Origin: an uncultured Clostridia bacterium | GTDB taxonomy: Bacteria > Bacillota > Clostridia > UBA1381 | Length of the DNA: 37,462 nt | Reading direction: 5' to 3' | Assembly (NCBI GenBank): GCA_944391225.1 | Contig: CALXSS010000015.1 | Location: 1-37,462, forward strand | Shown here: piece after piece, positions 6,597-19,853 of the stretch | How the letters are laid out: each line of letters starts with the position of its first letter | Position numbering within the stretch: position 1 is the stretch's first letter | Position numbers and translations under genes: made by a program | Notes under the pieces: model-generated | Databases searched by the model: none | The model's input: only the letters and a program-made list of their open reading frames with translations | Told to the model about the DNA's origin: nothing

Positions 6597-9500
6597 TTAA
6601 TCTGTGATTCTGTAGCTTATACCGCTTATGCGGCTGCCATGCTGATATGTGTATATTATATAGGTATGTCCGGCTTCCATTTCTATTGTCCTTGTCACCC
6701 TGCCAGATGATGTTATATCCTCGCCTGCCGTTTCATGGCTCGCTTTGAAATACTGCGAAAGGTCTATCTTTGACGCGTCTATTCCCTCGCCGAGATCCGC
6801 ATAATATACTCTTTGCTTTTTATTGCCCGCCGCGTCCGGGAACGCTATCTCAATATCAAGGCTTCCGTTCTGCTTAGGCTGTACAAGCAAATATCTTTTT
6901 GTATCGTTTACGCTTGACTGTCCGCTCGTGTTCGGCTCTCTCACAGACGCGGCGCTCCAAACAATATTTCCGTTCATTGAATCGCCATCGCCAAGGCTTA
7001 CGGTGAGGTCTGCATGATCGTTAGTATCGGTATAAACTGTATCTGTGCCCGATCTGCCTATGCTCCAGGTATATACTCCGTTTTCCTCCGTGCCTGAGAT
7101 GCCCTCCGGCAGTGGATCAGGCTCGTCTATCTCAAAGCTGCCAGGCTCGCCTATTTCAAGCTTGTCAAATCTTCCGGCTCCGTACTGCTTCTTTACCTCA
7201 ATATCAAGTCTTACTGTGTCGCCCTTTTCTATTGATACTCCCTGTGTTATGTGGTGTGTGCGCGTTGTTTCATCAGGCGAGTCACTGCCCAGATCCTGAT
7301 CAGCCTCCCAGCTGTCTGTCTCAATATCGTTTATATACAGGGTGTAAGTTTCTATACCGTCATTTTCGTCAAAGTATGTGACACAAATATCCTTTATGCC
7401 GCTCTCGCCGTTGTATATCGCTTTTGCTGACGCAGCTGAGCCGATGGCTGAACCGTTTATCTTTACAAGCGTTTCGCCGCTCGCCGCGCTGTTTGATTCG
7501 GATATGAAGTTGGTCAAATTCATTCTTTCCGCTTCTATAGCTGATGAAAACTCCGGCACTATATCCTCAAGGCTGCCGCCGTTTACGGTAAATTCCGCGT
7601 CAGAGGCGGCATACAAAGGTATAGAGCCGTCGCTTTGCAGCACATTTTCAAAGGCTATGCCGCGGCAGTATTTCATTGAGATATTCTGCGTGACATTGTT
7701 TTCCGTGCCTATGACCATATCCTTGAATAATATATTCCTTAAATAATACCGGTCGCTGCCGTCATCTGAGGTAAAGCCCTCAAGCTCTATAGATGTGCTC
7801 AGCCATTTATCGCTGCTCTCGCTGCTGCAGCCGCGCACATTTGTGTTTACAAAGCTTATATCGCTGAAAACAGGACTTTCGGGAGCTGGTTCTCCGTCAG
7901 CATTGTATGATACAGAATGGATCAGGATCCTGTCTATCTCACAATCCTGTACATTAAAATTGCGTATATATCCGCCGCGCACTTTGTTCGCCTTAAGCTC
8001 TATTCCATATCTTGTGTCAGACAGGTCACAGTCGCGCACATATACGCCCTCTACTCCGCCCGACATCTCGCTTCCGACAGCCAGACCAAGCCCACCCGCG
8101 CTGCGGCAGCCTATTATTCTGATATTTTCAGATGGTCTTGCCACGCTGTTGCCCTCGGGATTCTTTCCGGATTTTATCGCTATACAGTCATCGCCTGTGC
8201 TGAAATCACAATCATATATTGTGCAGTTGGTTGACGAGTCAGGATCCCATCCATCACCGTTGCGGTATCCGCTCGTATTGAAGGTAACTCCATTAGTTGT
8301 CACATTGTCGCTGTAGATCATATGCACCGTCCACATCGGCGGCTTTTCTAACGTCACACCCTTTATATATACATTCTGAGCGTTGCTAATATTTATAAGT
8401 CTGCCCCTTATTCTACTGCGTATGTTGTTCTCGCTCGTCTCAGACGCGTCTATATCATAAAACTCATCAGCTGAATTGCCCTCGTCTATGGCAAGGGCTG
8501 TGGCGTTTCCGTTAATAGGCGGATAATTTCCCCTGTAGCTGTCGCCGGTTATAGTTCCGCTGCCGCATATCTTTACATTGGAGCAGACATACCCGGTATA
8601 AGCCGAATAATCGGTATCCTTATCAAGATAACCTATGTTTATCAGACTTTTGTAGCAATACTGCTCCCAGCCCTCTATCCTGCTCCATATCAGCCTCTTA
8701 TCCGCCTCGGCTGTATATACCGCTCCGGCAGCTGCGCCGCCGCTGTAGTCTGATCTGTTCAGAGGCTTCATGCTCTGCGCCGATTCCCATACCATTATCC
8801 TGTATTCCTCAGTTACAGGCGCCGCCGCCTCAAGCTCCGCGTTCCCGCCATCTTCAACGCTTGCCTCCTGCGACACGGAAAGCCCTTTCATGATCCCGTT
8901 TTCATAGCTTGCCACAAGCATAACCGCCGTCTTTGCTGCTCCTGTATTATTCGATACTGTCGTTTTCACTCTGTCGCCGCTTATAACCGGCTCTGCGTAC
9001 TCCGCACAGCGTTCAGGCTGCTTTTCAAAATCCGCGGCGTTACTGCTGCTCAGCAGCGTTCCGTTCACCTCGAACGTCATGTCGCTTTTAAGATCGAGCG
9101 CGCCGGTAAGAAAGGTCTTTCCCTCAGGGATCAGCACTATATCATTTTTTTCACAATCGTCTATAGCCGACTGTATTGCCTCTGTATCGAGAGTAACTCC
9201 ATCGCCTGCCGCGTTATACGGCTCTGCGGTAACATCTCTGACCTTTCCCTTTATATCTGTTTTTGCTGTGACCTCCTCCGACTGCTCCGACTCATCACTC
9301 CCTAAAAGCGAGCTGACAGAAAATTTATATTCCGTATCCGGCTCCAGCCCCTCAGCTGTATAGTACGTCTCATTCGCTTCCGTTTCAAAAACAGGCTCTC
9401 CGTTCATATATACCCTGTAGCCCGTTATCGGCTTATAGTCCTCCGGCTTATCCCATATAAGAGATACGCTCGAATATGTTACAGCCGCCGCCGGCACCTG

Positions 9501-9599
9501 CACATTCACAGGCACGTATGCACCGCCCTCTGCCTGCACAGGCTGAACGCTCCCGGCGATCAGCCCCGCTGCGATCATAGTCTTGATAGCTTTTGACAT
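6597..9599 (-). CDS. Secreted GH28 family pectinase with FN3, inserted module and CBM-like C-terminus
   Basis: The 1000-residue protein has a signal peptide (cleavage after about residue 23), a fibronectin type III domain (about 30-115), a GH28 beta-helix (about 120-660), a CBM6/35-like module (about 690-830, EAERMNLTNF) and an unassigned beta-rich C-terminal domain. The GH28 catalytic aspartates are present: D449 in NGDGWDPDSS and D470/D471 in TGDDCIAIKSG. Two normally conserved substrate residues are changed: the GHG histidine is Leu504 (GLGLAVGSEMSGG) and the RIK arginine is Glu534 (GIELKA). This may mean a substrate other than plain polygalacturonan, such as rhamnogalacturonan. Residues 207-285 interrupt the barrel with a module also seen in the two complete PL11 enzymes. 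AAGGAGAG precedes the start. Confidence 0.85.
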   Translation of the reverse strand: MSKAIKTMIAAGLIAGSVQPVQAEGGAYVPVNVQVPAAAVTYSSVSLIWDKPEDYKPITGYRVYMNGEPVFETEANETYYTAEGLEPDTEYKFSVSSLLGSDESEQSEEVTAKTDIKGKVRDVTAEPYNAAGDGVTLDTEAIQSAIDDCEKNDIVLIPEGKTFLTGALDLKSDMTFEVNGTLLSSSNAADFEKQPERCAEYAEPVISGDRVKTTVSNNTGAAKTAVMLVASYENGIMKGLSVSQEASVEDGGNAELEAAAPVTEEYRIMVWESAQSMKPLNRSDYSGGAAAGAVYTAEADKRLIWSRIEGWEQYCYKSLINIGYLDKDTDYSAYTGYVCSNVKICGSGTITGDSYRGNYPPINGNATALAIDEGNSADEFYDIDASETSENNIRSRIRGRLINISNAQNVYIKGVTLEKPPMWTVHMIYSDNVTTNGVTFNTSGYRNGDGWDPDSSTNCTIYDCDFSTGDDCIAIKSGKNPEGNSVARPSENIRIIGCRSAGGLGLAVGSEMSGGVEGVYVRDCDLSDTRYGIELKANKVRGGYIRNFNVQDCEIDRILIHSVSYNADGEPAPESPVFSDISFVNTNVRGCSSESSDKWLSTSIELEGFTSDDGSDRYYLRNILFKDMVIGTENNVTQNISMKYCRGIAFENVLQSDGSIPLYAASDAEFTVNGGSLEDIVPEFSSAIEAERMNLTNFISESNSAASGETLVKINGSAIGSAASAKAIYNGESGIKDICVTYFDENDGIETYTLYINDIETDSWEADQDLGSDSPDETTRTHHITQGVSIEKGDTVRLDIEVKKQYGAGRFDKLEIGEPGSFEIDEPDPLPEGISGTEENGVYTWSIGRSGTDTVYTDTNDHADLTVSLGDGDSMNGNIVWSAASVREPNTSGQSSVNDTKRYLLVQPKQNGSLDIEIAFPDAAGNKKQRVYYADLGEGIDASKIDLSQYFKASHETAGEDITSSGRVTRTIEMEAGHTYIIYTYQHGSRISGISYRITD

Positions 9600-9787
9600 A
9601 GTCTTTCTCTCCTTACAACAGCTTTTTTTATTTCAATTTTAAACCAAAAATCCTGCCATTGCTATATCAATATTGACTATTTGTCCTTTTGCTTTTCATC
9701 TATTGACTTTTTATTATAAACACAAAAATATTTTTATATAAGCCGCTGATCCTCCGTATATGGCATTTATAAAAAGCGCCGCGAGGC

Positions 9788-13213
<3,426 letters not shown>

Positions 13214-13275
13214 TCTCTTTATCCCCTCTCATAATTTGAGCCTGACCTCTTAAATCAACTCTTTGCCAATTAGTT

Positions 13276-13304
13276 ATTTTATCACATTTTTTTCAGATTT
13301 TCAA
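13276..13304 (-). promoter_or_regulatory. Promoter of the PL11-BspA gene
   Basis: On the minus strand TTGAAA (13304-13299) and TAAAAT (13281-13276) are separated by exactly 17 bp. They lie about 60 bp before the ATG at 13213. Confidence 0.65.
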
Positions 13305-13370
13305 CCATATACTTCTATAATTATATTTTGCTTTATATATTCACCCCCGCATTTTTATCAGAGGAAATTA

Positions 13371-13399
13371 TTGCAAACAGTGTGTGGTTGTGATATAAT
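13371..13399 (+). promoter_or_regulatory. Promoter of the aldose epimerase gene
   Basis: TTGCAA at 13371-13376 and a consensus TATAAT at 13394-13399 are 17 bp apart, 33 bp upstream of the GTG start. It is divergent from the PL11 promoter, about 90 bp away. Confidence 0.65.
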
Positions 13400-13431
13400 A
13401 TTATATATATCCAAGGAAAGGACTGATCATT

Positions 13432-14274
13432 GTGATACTCGATAACGGAATCATACAAGCCCGAATAAGCAAACATGGAGCGGAGCTGAGGTCGGCTGTA
13501 AAGAACGGACGCGAATACATGTGGTGCGCTGACCCGGCATACTGGGGCAGGACTTCGCCTGTGCTTTTCCCGATAGTTGGCGGACTTAAGGACAAGAGAT
13601 ACATATTCGGCGGAAAAGAATACCCTATGGGTCAGCACGGATTTGCGCGCGACTGCGAATTTGAGCTCAAATCAGCTGACGACACATCGGCTGTATTCGT
13701 TCTGCGCTCTGATGATGAGACAAGACAGAAATACCCGTTTGATTTTGAGCTTGAGATAGGCTACAGGCTTGAAGGCTCGGCTCTCATTGTCAGCTGGCGC
13801 GTTATTAACAAGGGAAAGGACAATATGTATTTTTCAATAGGCGCGCATCCGGCATTCAACCTCAAGGACGGAGTGAACTACTTCGGCTTTGACACCGATG
13901 ACGATATTAAATACAAGCTGCTCAGCGGCGGACTGCTCGACAAATACACGGAATACACGCTTAAAAACAACGACGGCGCGGAAATAGTAAAGGGAATGTT
14001 TGATAAAGACGCGCTTGTGGTCGAGGACGGACAGGCGCACGAGGTGACGCTCTGCGGCAGTGACAGACAGCCGTATGTAAGGGTCAGCTTTGACGCTCCG
14101 CTTTTTGGGCTGTGGTCGCCGGCAGGCAAGGACGCGCCCTTTGTGTGCATAGAGCCATGGTACGGCAGATGCGACGGCGCAGACTTTGACGGCACTCTTG
14201 AGGAGCGCGATCACTGCATGAGCCTCGAGCCCGCGAACGAATTTTACGCAGAATACAGCATAGAATTTATTTGA
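13432..14274 (+). CDS. Aldose 1-epimerase family protein (LacX-like)
   Basis: The 280-residue protein belongs to the galactose mutarotase superfamily. It has GRTSPVLFPIVGGLKDKRYI and GQHGFARD at the N-terminus, the likely catalytic His in FSIGAHPAFNL, and the likely catalytic Glu in VCIEPWYGRCD. These enzymes interconvert alpha and beta anomers of aldoses in the cytoplasm. The LacX-like branch has unclear specificity. The GTG start at 13432 is preceded by AAAGGA nine bases upstream. The gene is divergent from the PL11 lyase and may assist use of the released sugars. It ends at a bidirectional terminator shared with ilvC. Confidence 0.85.
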   Translation: MILDNGIIQARISKHGAELRSAVKNGREYMWCADPAYWGRTSPVLFPIVGGLKDKRYIFGGKEYPMGQHGFARDCEFELKSADDTSAVFVLRSDDETRQKYPFDFELEIGYRLEGSALIVSWRVINKGKDNMYFSIGAHPAFNLKDGVNYFGFDTDDDIKYKLLSGGLLDKYTEYTLKNNDGAEIVKGMFDKDALVVEDGQAHEVTLCGSDRQPYVRVSFDAPLFGLWSPAGKDAPFVCIEPWYGRCDGADFDGTLEERDHCMSLEPANEFYAEYSIEFI

Positions 14275-14290
14275 TACCGGCTTTGAAGAT

Positions 14291-14335
14291 CATAAAAATA
14301 ACGCGGAGGGCACGAGCCTTCCGCGTATTTTTATG
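14291..14335. terminator. Bidirectional terminator between the epimerase gene and ilvC
   Basis: CATAAAAATA then ACGCGGAGGG pairs with GCCTTCCGCGT and TATTTTTATG, giving a long A-tract/stem/T-tract symmetric structure. It lies between the two convergent stops at 14274 and 14343 and can work in both directions. Confidence 0.9.
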
Positions 14336-14342
14336 CAAAATA

Positions 14343-15371
<1,029 letters not shown>

Positions 15372-15431
15372 TTACCTCTTTTCTTAAATTACATATGTAA
15401 TATATAAAAATACCTGATGTATTTTTAAACG

Positions 15432-15938
15432 TTATTTATCAAGCTTGAGCGTGTTTGCGCCGCGCTCAAGCGCTGTCATACCGGTGCGAGAGATCTCCTC
15501 GATTCCATAGCCCTCGACCATCTTTATAAACGCGTCTATCTTGTTGCCGGAGCCTGTGACCTCGGCTGTGAGCGTCGACGGTGAGATGTCTATTATATTT
15601 GCTCTGAAAACGTTGGCTACCTCTATGATCTCGCCTCTGTTCTTAGGATTGGTCTTGATCTTTACAAGCACAAGTCCGCGCTTTACCATTTCGCTTTCCT
15701 TGAGCGTCTTTATCTTTATGACCTGCATGATCTTTGAGAGCTGCTTTGAGACCTGCTCTACCATGTAAACATCGCCCTTCACCTCGATAGTGATACGGGA
15801 GATATGCTCGTCCACCGTTGTTCCCACCGAAAGAGAATGAATATTGAATCCGCGGCGTGTGAACAGTCCGACTACTCTTGAAAGAACACCGGCATTATTT
15901 TCTACGAGAACCGACAATGTGTATTTTTCCATACTCAA
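15432..15938 (-). CDS. ilvN: Acetolactate synthase small (regulatory) subunit
   Basis: The 168-residue protein begins with an ACT domain (YTLSVLVENNAGVLSRVV, RRGFNIHSLSVG) that binds branched-chain amino acids for feedback control. The C-terminal domain has KIKTNPKNRGEIIEVANVFR and carries a second ACT-like fold. The length and order match the IlvN/IlvH family. Its start codon overlaps the stop of ilvB by four bases (ATGA), so the two subunits are translationally coupled. Confidence 0.97.
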   Translation of the reverse strand: MSMEKYTLSVLVENNAGVLSRVVGLFTRRGFNIHSLSVGTTVDEHISRITIEVKGDVYMVEQVSKQLSKIMQVIKIKTLKESEMVKRGLVLVKIKTNPKNRGEIIEVANVFRANIIDISPSTLTAEVTGSGNKIDAFIKMVEGYGIEEISRTGMTALERGANTLKLDK

Positions 15939-17611
15939 TCCTCCTCCTGCGCAGTCATCTTGTTTTCATTAAGAGCGTCGCCTGTAGGCTCGAACGGATC
16001 TACCTCTACAACGAGCAGATAGCTTTCCTTATCGCTCATCATATCGTCGATAGCCTTGTCTATCTGTGAATTTTCGGTTATATATCCGCTTCTTATAGAA
16101 TATGCCTCGGCAAGCTTATTGAAGTCGGGACCATCCTCGATATTTACCATCTGATAGTTGGACTTGAAGTGCAGATACTGATGCTCATGCACCATACCCA
16201 GTCTGTTGTTCTGGAAAAGCACCATCTTTACCGGAATATGATACTGCTTCATCGTTCCAAGCTCCGGCAGATCCATCTGGAAGCTTCCGTCGCCCATAAC
16301 GGCTATAACGGGCAGCTCGCTCTGAGCTCTGCTCGCGCCTATCGCCGCGGGCAGACCGTATCCCATAGTGCCAAATCCTCCTGATGTGAGGAAATTGCCC
16401 GGACTCTTTACGTTGAAATGGTTCACGCACCAGATCTGATTCTGACCTACCTCTGTTGTTAGATATACGTCAGAATTTGTCTTTGCCGAAAGTCTTTCAA
16501 GGAAGTATTTCGGATCCACAAATCCGTTGTCATTATGCGGACGCGTATATTCAAGCATGCCGCGTATCTCCTTGACCTCGTCTATCCAGTCAGCCCTTAC
16601 GCTGTAGCCCTCAAGCATAGGCATGAGCTGCTTTATTACATCCTTTATATCTCCGACTACCGGGATAGCAGGCTGCATATTCTTTCCGATCTCTGCCGGA
16701 TCTATATCTATATGAACAAGCTTGTTGGCTCTTTCGAGACCCTTTGCATTTGCCACGCTTCTGTCGCCTAATCTTGAACCCATAGCGATAACAAGATCAG
16801 CTCTGTTGAGTATTATATTTGCGCGCTTTGCTCCGTGCGAGCCTATCATTCCATAATAGCGCTCATCATCTGAGGGCAGCACGCCCACTCCCATCATCGT
16901 TGAGATCACAGGGATATTTGTAGCGTCTACAAGCTCGTTGAATTCCTTTACGGCATCAGATGAGCATATACCGCCGCCTGCGAGCAGTACCGGCTTTTTG
17001 GCACGCTTGAGCGCGTCGGCAACCTTCTTTATCTGTGATTCGTTCGCCTTTCCGGGCAGCTTGTAGCCGCGCAGGTTTATATCTGCTCCGTCTACATCCT
17101 CCGGATCGCATATCTGCTTTAATACATCGACCGGAAAATCTATAAGCACCGGTCCCGGACGTCCTGTTGTTGCAATATGGAACGCCTCGTTCACTACTCT
17201 GGGTATCTCGGCGCAGTCCTTTACAAGATAGCTGTGTTTTGTAAACGGCAGCGTTGCGCCTATGATGTCTACCTCCTGGAACGCGTCCTTTCCTATAAGC
17301 GGAGTTGCCACCTGTCCGGTCAGCGCGACCATAGGTATTGAATCCATATATGCCGTCGCCACGCCTGTGATAAGATTTGTCGCTCCCGGACCTGATGTTG
17401 CCGTACATACTCCGGCACATTTCTTTACGCGCGCATAGCCTGACGCCATATGCGCCGCGCCCTGTTCGTTCCTCGACAGGATATAATTAATCGACGAATG
17501 TGAAATGCTCTCGATCAACGGAGCATTCGCCGCACCCGGATACCCGAATATAACCTCTACGCCGTTGTCCTCCAGAGCCTTTACCGCTAAATCGGCACCT
17601 GTCATAACCAA
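15935..17611 (-). CDS. ilvB: Acetolactate synthase large (catalytic) subunit
   Basis: The 558-residue thiamine diphosphate enzyme condenses two pyruvates, or pyruvate with 2-oxobutyrate. The activating Glu is E49 in SRNEQGAAHMASGYA. The ThDP-binding motif runs from GDGSFQMDLPEL to FQNN. The middle domain resembles the FAD-binding domain of anabolic enzymes. A TTG at 17611 is the likely start, because AGGAGG lies seven bases upstream; an ATG two codons later is too far from it. It is the first gene of ilvBNC and sits behind a ~200-nt structured leader. Confidence 0.97.
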   Translation of the reverse strand: MVMTGADLAVKALEDNGVEVIFGYPGAANAPLIESISHSSINYILSRNEQGAAHMASGYARVKKCAGVCTATSGPGATNLITGVATAYMDSIPMVALTGQVATPLIGKDAFQEVDIIGATLPFTKHSYLVKDCAEIPRVVNEAFHIATTGRPGPVLIDFPVDVLKQICDPEDVDGADINLRGYKLPGKANESQIKKVADALKRAKKPVLLAGGGICSSDAVKEFNELVDATNIPVISTMMGVGVLPSDDERYYGMIGSHGAKRANIILNRADLVIAMGSRLGDRSVANAKGLERANKLVHIDIDPAEIGKNMQPAIPVVGDIKDVIKQLMPMLEGYSVRADWIDEVKEIRGMLEYTRPHNDNGFVDPKYFLERLSAKTNSDVYLTTEVGQNQIWCVNHFNVKSPGNFLTSGGFGTMGYGLPAAIGASRAQSELPVIAVMGDGSFQMDLPELGTMKQYHIPVKMVLFQNNRLGMVHEHQYLHFKSNYQMVNIEDGPDFNKLAEAYSIRSGYITENSQIDKAIDDMMSDKESYLLVVEVDPFEPTGDALNENKMTAQEED

Positions 17612-17626
17612 GAATATTCCTCCTTT

Positions 17627-17812
17627 TTTACATAAATTCCCGCTCCACGATCTCGAGTGCGGGTATGAGGCGGAATGCGTATCTCCGCCGCATAGAGTGC
17701 GATTTGTATGCGCCTTGTCGGCTCATAATCGTCAGCTGTTTTTTCAGCCGCCGAATATTGATATCACCTCAAATTCGGGTAGATGTTCCCGAATATACTT
17801 TCATACTATCAT
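17627..17812 (-). promoter_or_regulatory. Structured ilvB leader
   Basis: Between the promoter and ilvB the transcript can form several hairpins: ATTCGGG with CCCGAAT, CGGCTGA-type stems around 17725-17755, GGCGGA with TCCGCC, and CCCGC with GCGGG just before the Shine-Dalgarno sequence. No T-box motif (GGGTGGNACCGCG) and no intrinsic terminator with a U-tract was found. The region probably controls the operon, but the signal cannot be named. Confidence 0.45.
17628..17726 (-). CDS. Leader ORF upstream of ilvB, 32 aa (possibly longer)
   Basis: An ORF in the ilvB leader ends with a stop 17 bases before the ilvB start. From the ATG at 17726 it reads MSRQGAYKSHSMRRRYAFRL, then ends VEREFM. That ATG has no clear ribosome binding site. 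The frame is open further upstream, where GAGGTGAT (17763-17770) lies six bases before an ATT codon at 17756, which would give 42 codons. No run of Val, Leu or Ile codons is present, so it does not look like a classical attenuation peptide. It is basic, and could act by translation coupling or ribosome position. Confidence 0.4.
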   Translation of the reverse strand: MSRQGAYKSHSMRRRYAFRLIPALEIVEREFM

Positions 17813-17841
17813 ATTTTATCAGCAAAATGCTAAAATGTCAA
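17813..17841 (-). promoter_or_regulatory. ilvBNC promoter
   Basis: On the minus strand a consensus TTGACA (17841-17836) and TAAAAT (17818-17813) are separated by 17 bp. The transcript would have about 195 nt of leader before ilvB. Confidence 0.8.
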
Positions 17842-17944
17842 CCTGTTTTATAAGAATTGTTCGGTTTTTATACATATATTTTATAATTTATATGATTTTT
17901 CAGCATATTTTTTTACAGCCGGAAAAACAGCGCTTAAAAGCACA

Positions 17945-17981
17945 GGGGCTGCTGCAAACTCAACGAATTTGCAGCAGCCCC
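17945..17981 (-). terminator. GCTGCTGCAAA palindrome, copy C, terminator of the DUF1275 gene
   Basis: GGGGCTGCTGCAAA pairs perfectly with TTTGCAGCAGCCCC over 14 bp around a 9-nt loop. On the minus strand it is followed by TGTGCTTTTAAG, about 70 bp after the stop of the DUF1275 gene. It is the most perfect member of the family seen here. Confidence 0.75.
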
Positions 17982-18048
17982 GCATTCTTTGAAAAAAACA
18001 GCTTATTTGTTCTATTTATTTTATCTGGTCTGCGCATTTTGCCATGGC

Positions 18049-18792
18049 TCATGCGTTTTCCTTTTTCTCGTTTATATACAGATATATACCTGTCGGTATA
18101 AGTATCAGGCAGCACAGCCATATTGAATGCTCGCTACCCAGTCTGTGCTCATTGAGCATGTTTATAAGCACGCTGCTTACAGCGGCGCCCGTTACGAAAC
18201 AAACTATATTGAGCAGATACACTATGCCACGGCGCACAAGCCCCTTTCTGCCGCCGTTAGTTCTATCCACGACCGACATGGCGAGCTGACGAAGATTATT
18301 TGTGCAGAACACAGTGGACATCGCGAGACCTCTGCACGATTTGAATGTGTTATACTGCATAGCGCATAAAAACGCGACTGTGACCGTGGTCACGCTGTAC
18401 GGGACTGACGGCGGGATAAATCCCACGCAGAGCAGAGCGATAAACTGTATGATAATAAACATCATATACCAGGACAGCCTGCCGCGGCGTCCGTTGAGCT
18501 TTGACGGAAGGCTTGTTGTGAGAAATATTCCCACAATATACGCGCATATCGGTATAAGATAATACGCTGCCTTGAGCGGTGAACGATAATAAGCAAAATT
18601 TATCGCCATAAGCGCAAAATTACCAGTCTGAGCGTTTGCAAAGATACTGCCCTTGAGTAGATATGTATAAGCCTCCAGAAAGCCGCCTATAAAAGCCAGC
18701 GGCATACACAGCCTTGCATGCTCGTGCGCCGGATACACCTGCTTCTGTGCCTTGGCATACGCCTTTTTCATAAACCTTATCTGTCCTGACAA
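18049..18792 (-). CDS. DUF1275 (YoaK family) membrane protein
   Basis: The 247-residue integral membrane protein has about six membrane segments. Its N-terminal hallmark is GGFLEAYTYLLKGSIFANAQ followed by TGNFALMAI, typical of the YoaK/DUF1275 family, whose function is unknown. A Cys- and Arg-rich loop (CAMQYNTFKSCRGLAMST) is in the middle. I chose the TTG at 18792 because GAAGGA lies five bases upstream; an ATG at 18771 (MKKAYAKAQ) is the alternative. It is a single-gene transcript ending at palindrome C. Confidence 0.8.
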   Translation of the reverse strand: MSGQIRFMKKAYAKAQKQVYPAHEHARLCMPLAFIGGFLEAYTYLLKGSIFANAQTGNFALMAINFAYYRSPLKAAYYLIPICAYIVGIFLTTSLPSKLNGRRGRLSWYMMFIIIQFIALLCVGFIPPSVPYSVTTVTVAFLCAMQYNTFKSCRGLAMSTVFCTNNLRQLAMSVVDRTNGGRKGLVRRGIVYLLNIVCFVTGAAVSSVLINMLNEHRLGSEHSIWLCCLILIPTGIYLYINEKKENA

Positions 18793-18909
18793 AATGATCC
18801 TTCCCTTGCTTTAAGATTACGCATAAGCGTTTTCTTCACAGTATACCACAAAAGCATACATATTGTCAAGCGCGCTCATTCGTTTCGTCTATTCTGCATA
18901 AAGAAATAA

Positions 18910-18944
18910 GGCCACGGCAAACTCGCTGAGTCTGCCACAGCCTC
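18910..18944 (-). terminator. GCTGCTGCAAA palindrome, copy D (degenerate), terminator of mrp
   Basis: GAGGCTGTGGCAGACTC and GAGTTTGCCGTGGCC form an imperfect stem on the minus strand, followed by TTATTTCTTT, eight bases after the mrp stop. The loop and arms are diverged from the family consensus but still recognisable. Confidence 0.65.
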
Positions 18945-18951
18945 GAATAAT

Positions 18952-19779
18952 TTATTCATTTTCAAGCATGTCTGCGAGCGCGTCAAGCTCGTCCACATTT
19001 GTAAGCTCAATGAGTCCCTTATCGGCATTCAGAGCTATGTCATGACGTATCGGCAGCTTGGCTATATTCTCGATATTGTGAGCCTTTGCTATGCTGTCCA
19101 AATTGCTCTCGCCGAAAATCTTATGCTGCTTTCCGCAGTCCGGGCACTCGAAATATGACATGTTTTCAACTATGCCCAGCACGGGTATATTCATCATATC
19201 AGCCATATTGACTGCCTTTTCAACTATCATTCCCACAAGCTCCTGCGGTGAGGTCACAACGATTATACCATCTACAGGCAGCGACTGGAACACTGTCAGC
19301 GGCACATCGCCTGTACCAGGAGGCATATCCACAAACATATAGTCAATATCGCCCCATACAACATCCTGCCAGAACTGCGTTACCACGCCTGAGATTATAG
19401 GTCCGCGCCAGAGCACAGGTGTTGTCTCGCTCTCGAGCAGGAAGTTTACTGACATGAGCTTTATTCCGGTGCTTGACTCTACAGGGAATATGCCCATATC
19501 GTTTGCGGTTGCGCGCTCAGATTTCGCGAACATCTTAGGTATTGACGGTCCTGTAACATCAGCGTCAAGTATAGCTGCCTTTTTGCCGCGTCTCTGCATA
19601 AGCACGGCAAGCAGCGAGGTAACGAGCGACTTTCCCACACCGCCCTTTCCGCTTACTACAGCTATCACCTTTTTCACATTTGAAAGCGCGTTTGCGTCTA
19701 CAAGCATGCTCTCCGGCTCCTTGCGCTCAGAACAGCTCTGCCCACATGAGGCGCAATCATGATTACAATTTTCTGCCAT
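18952..19779 (-). CDS. mrp: Mrp/NBP35-type Fe-S cluster carrier ATPase
   Basis: The 275-residue P-loop ATPase is chosen to start at 19779: AAGGAG lies upstream, and the MAENCNHDCASCGQSC opening with its four cysteines is typical of Mrp. A longer ORF form adds 26 unlikely residues. The deviant Walker A GKGGVGKS (residues 44-51) and GPIISGVVTQFWQDVVWG plus DYMFVDMPPGTGD follow. A CPDC motif near residue 225 is the predicted cluster-binding pair. It acts in Fe-S protein maturation in the cytoplasm. It follows metK by 74 bp on the same strand, with palindrome D after it. Confidence 0.92.
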   Translation of the reverse strand: MAENCNHDCASCGQSCSERKEPESMLVDANALSNVKKVIAVVSGKGGVGKSLVTSLLAVLMQRRGKKAAILDADVTGPSIPKMFAKSERATANDMGIFPVESSTGIKLMSVNFLLESETTPVLWRGPIISGVVTQFWQDVVWGDIDYMFVDMPPGTGDVPLTVFQSLPVDGIIVVTSPQELVGMIVEKAVNMADMMNIPVLGIVENMSYFECPDCGKQHKIFGESNLDSIAKAHNIENIAKLPIRHDIALNADKGLIELTNVDELDALADMLENE

Positions 19780-19853
19780 TTTTATATTTCTCCTTTTTAA
19801 TGCGGCGGCTCCCTCACATTCGGGCGCCGCCGCTGATTTTAGTGCGTTATTAA

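Noticed and set aside
9600..9787. Possible small gene between the two pectinases
   Set aside because: AT-rich, with no ORF carrying a ribosome binding site; only the GH28 Shine-Dalgarno and a weak hairpin near the PL11 stop.
17612..17812. T-box or branched-chain attenuator before ilvB
   Set aside because: No T-box motif, no Ile/Val/Leu codon run and no U-tract terminator.
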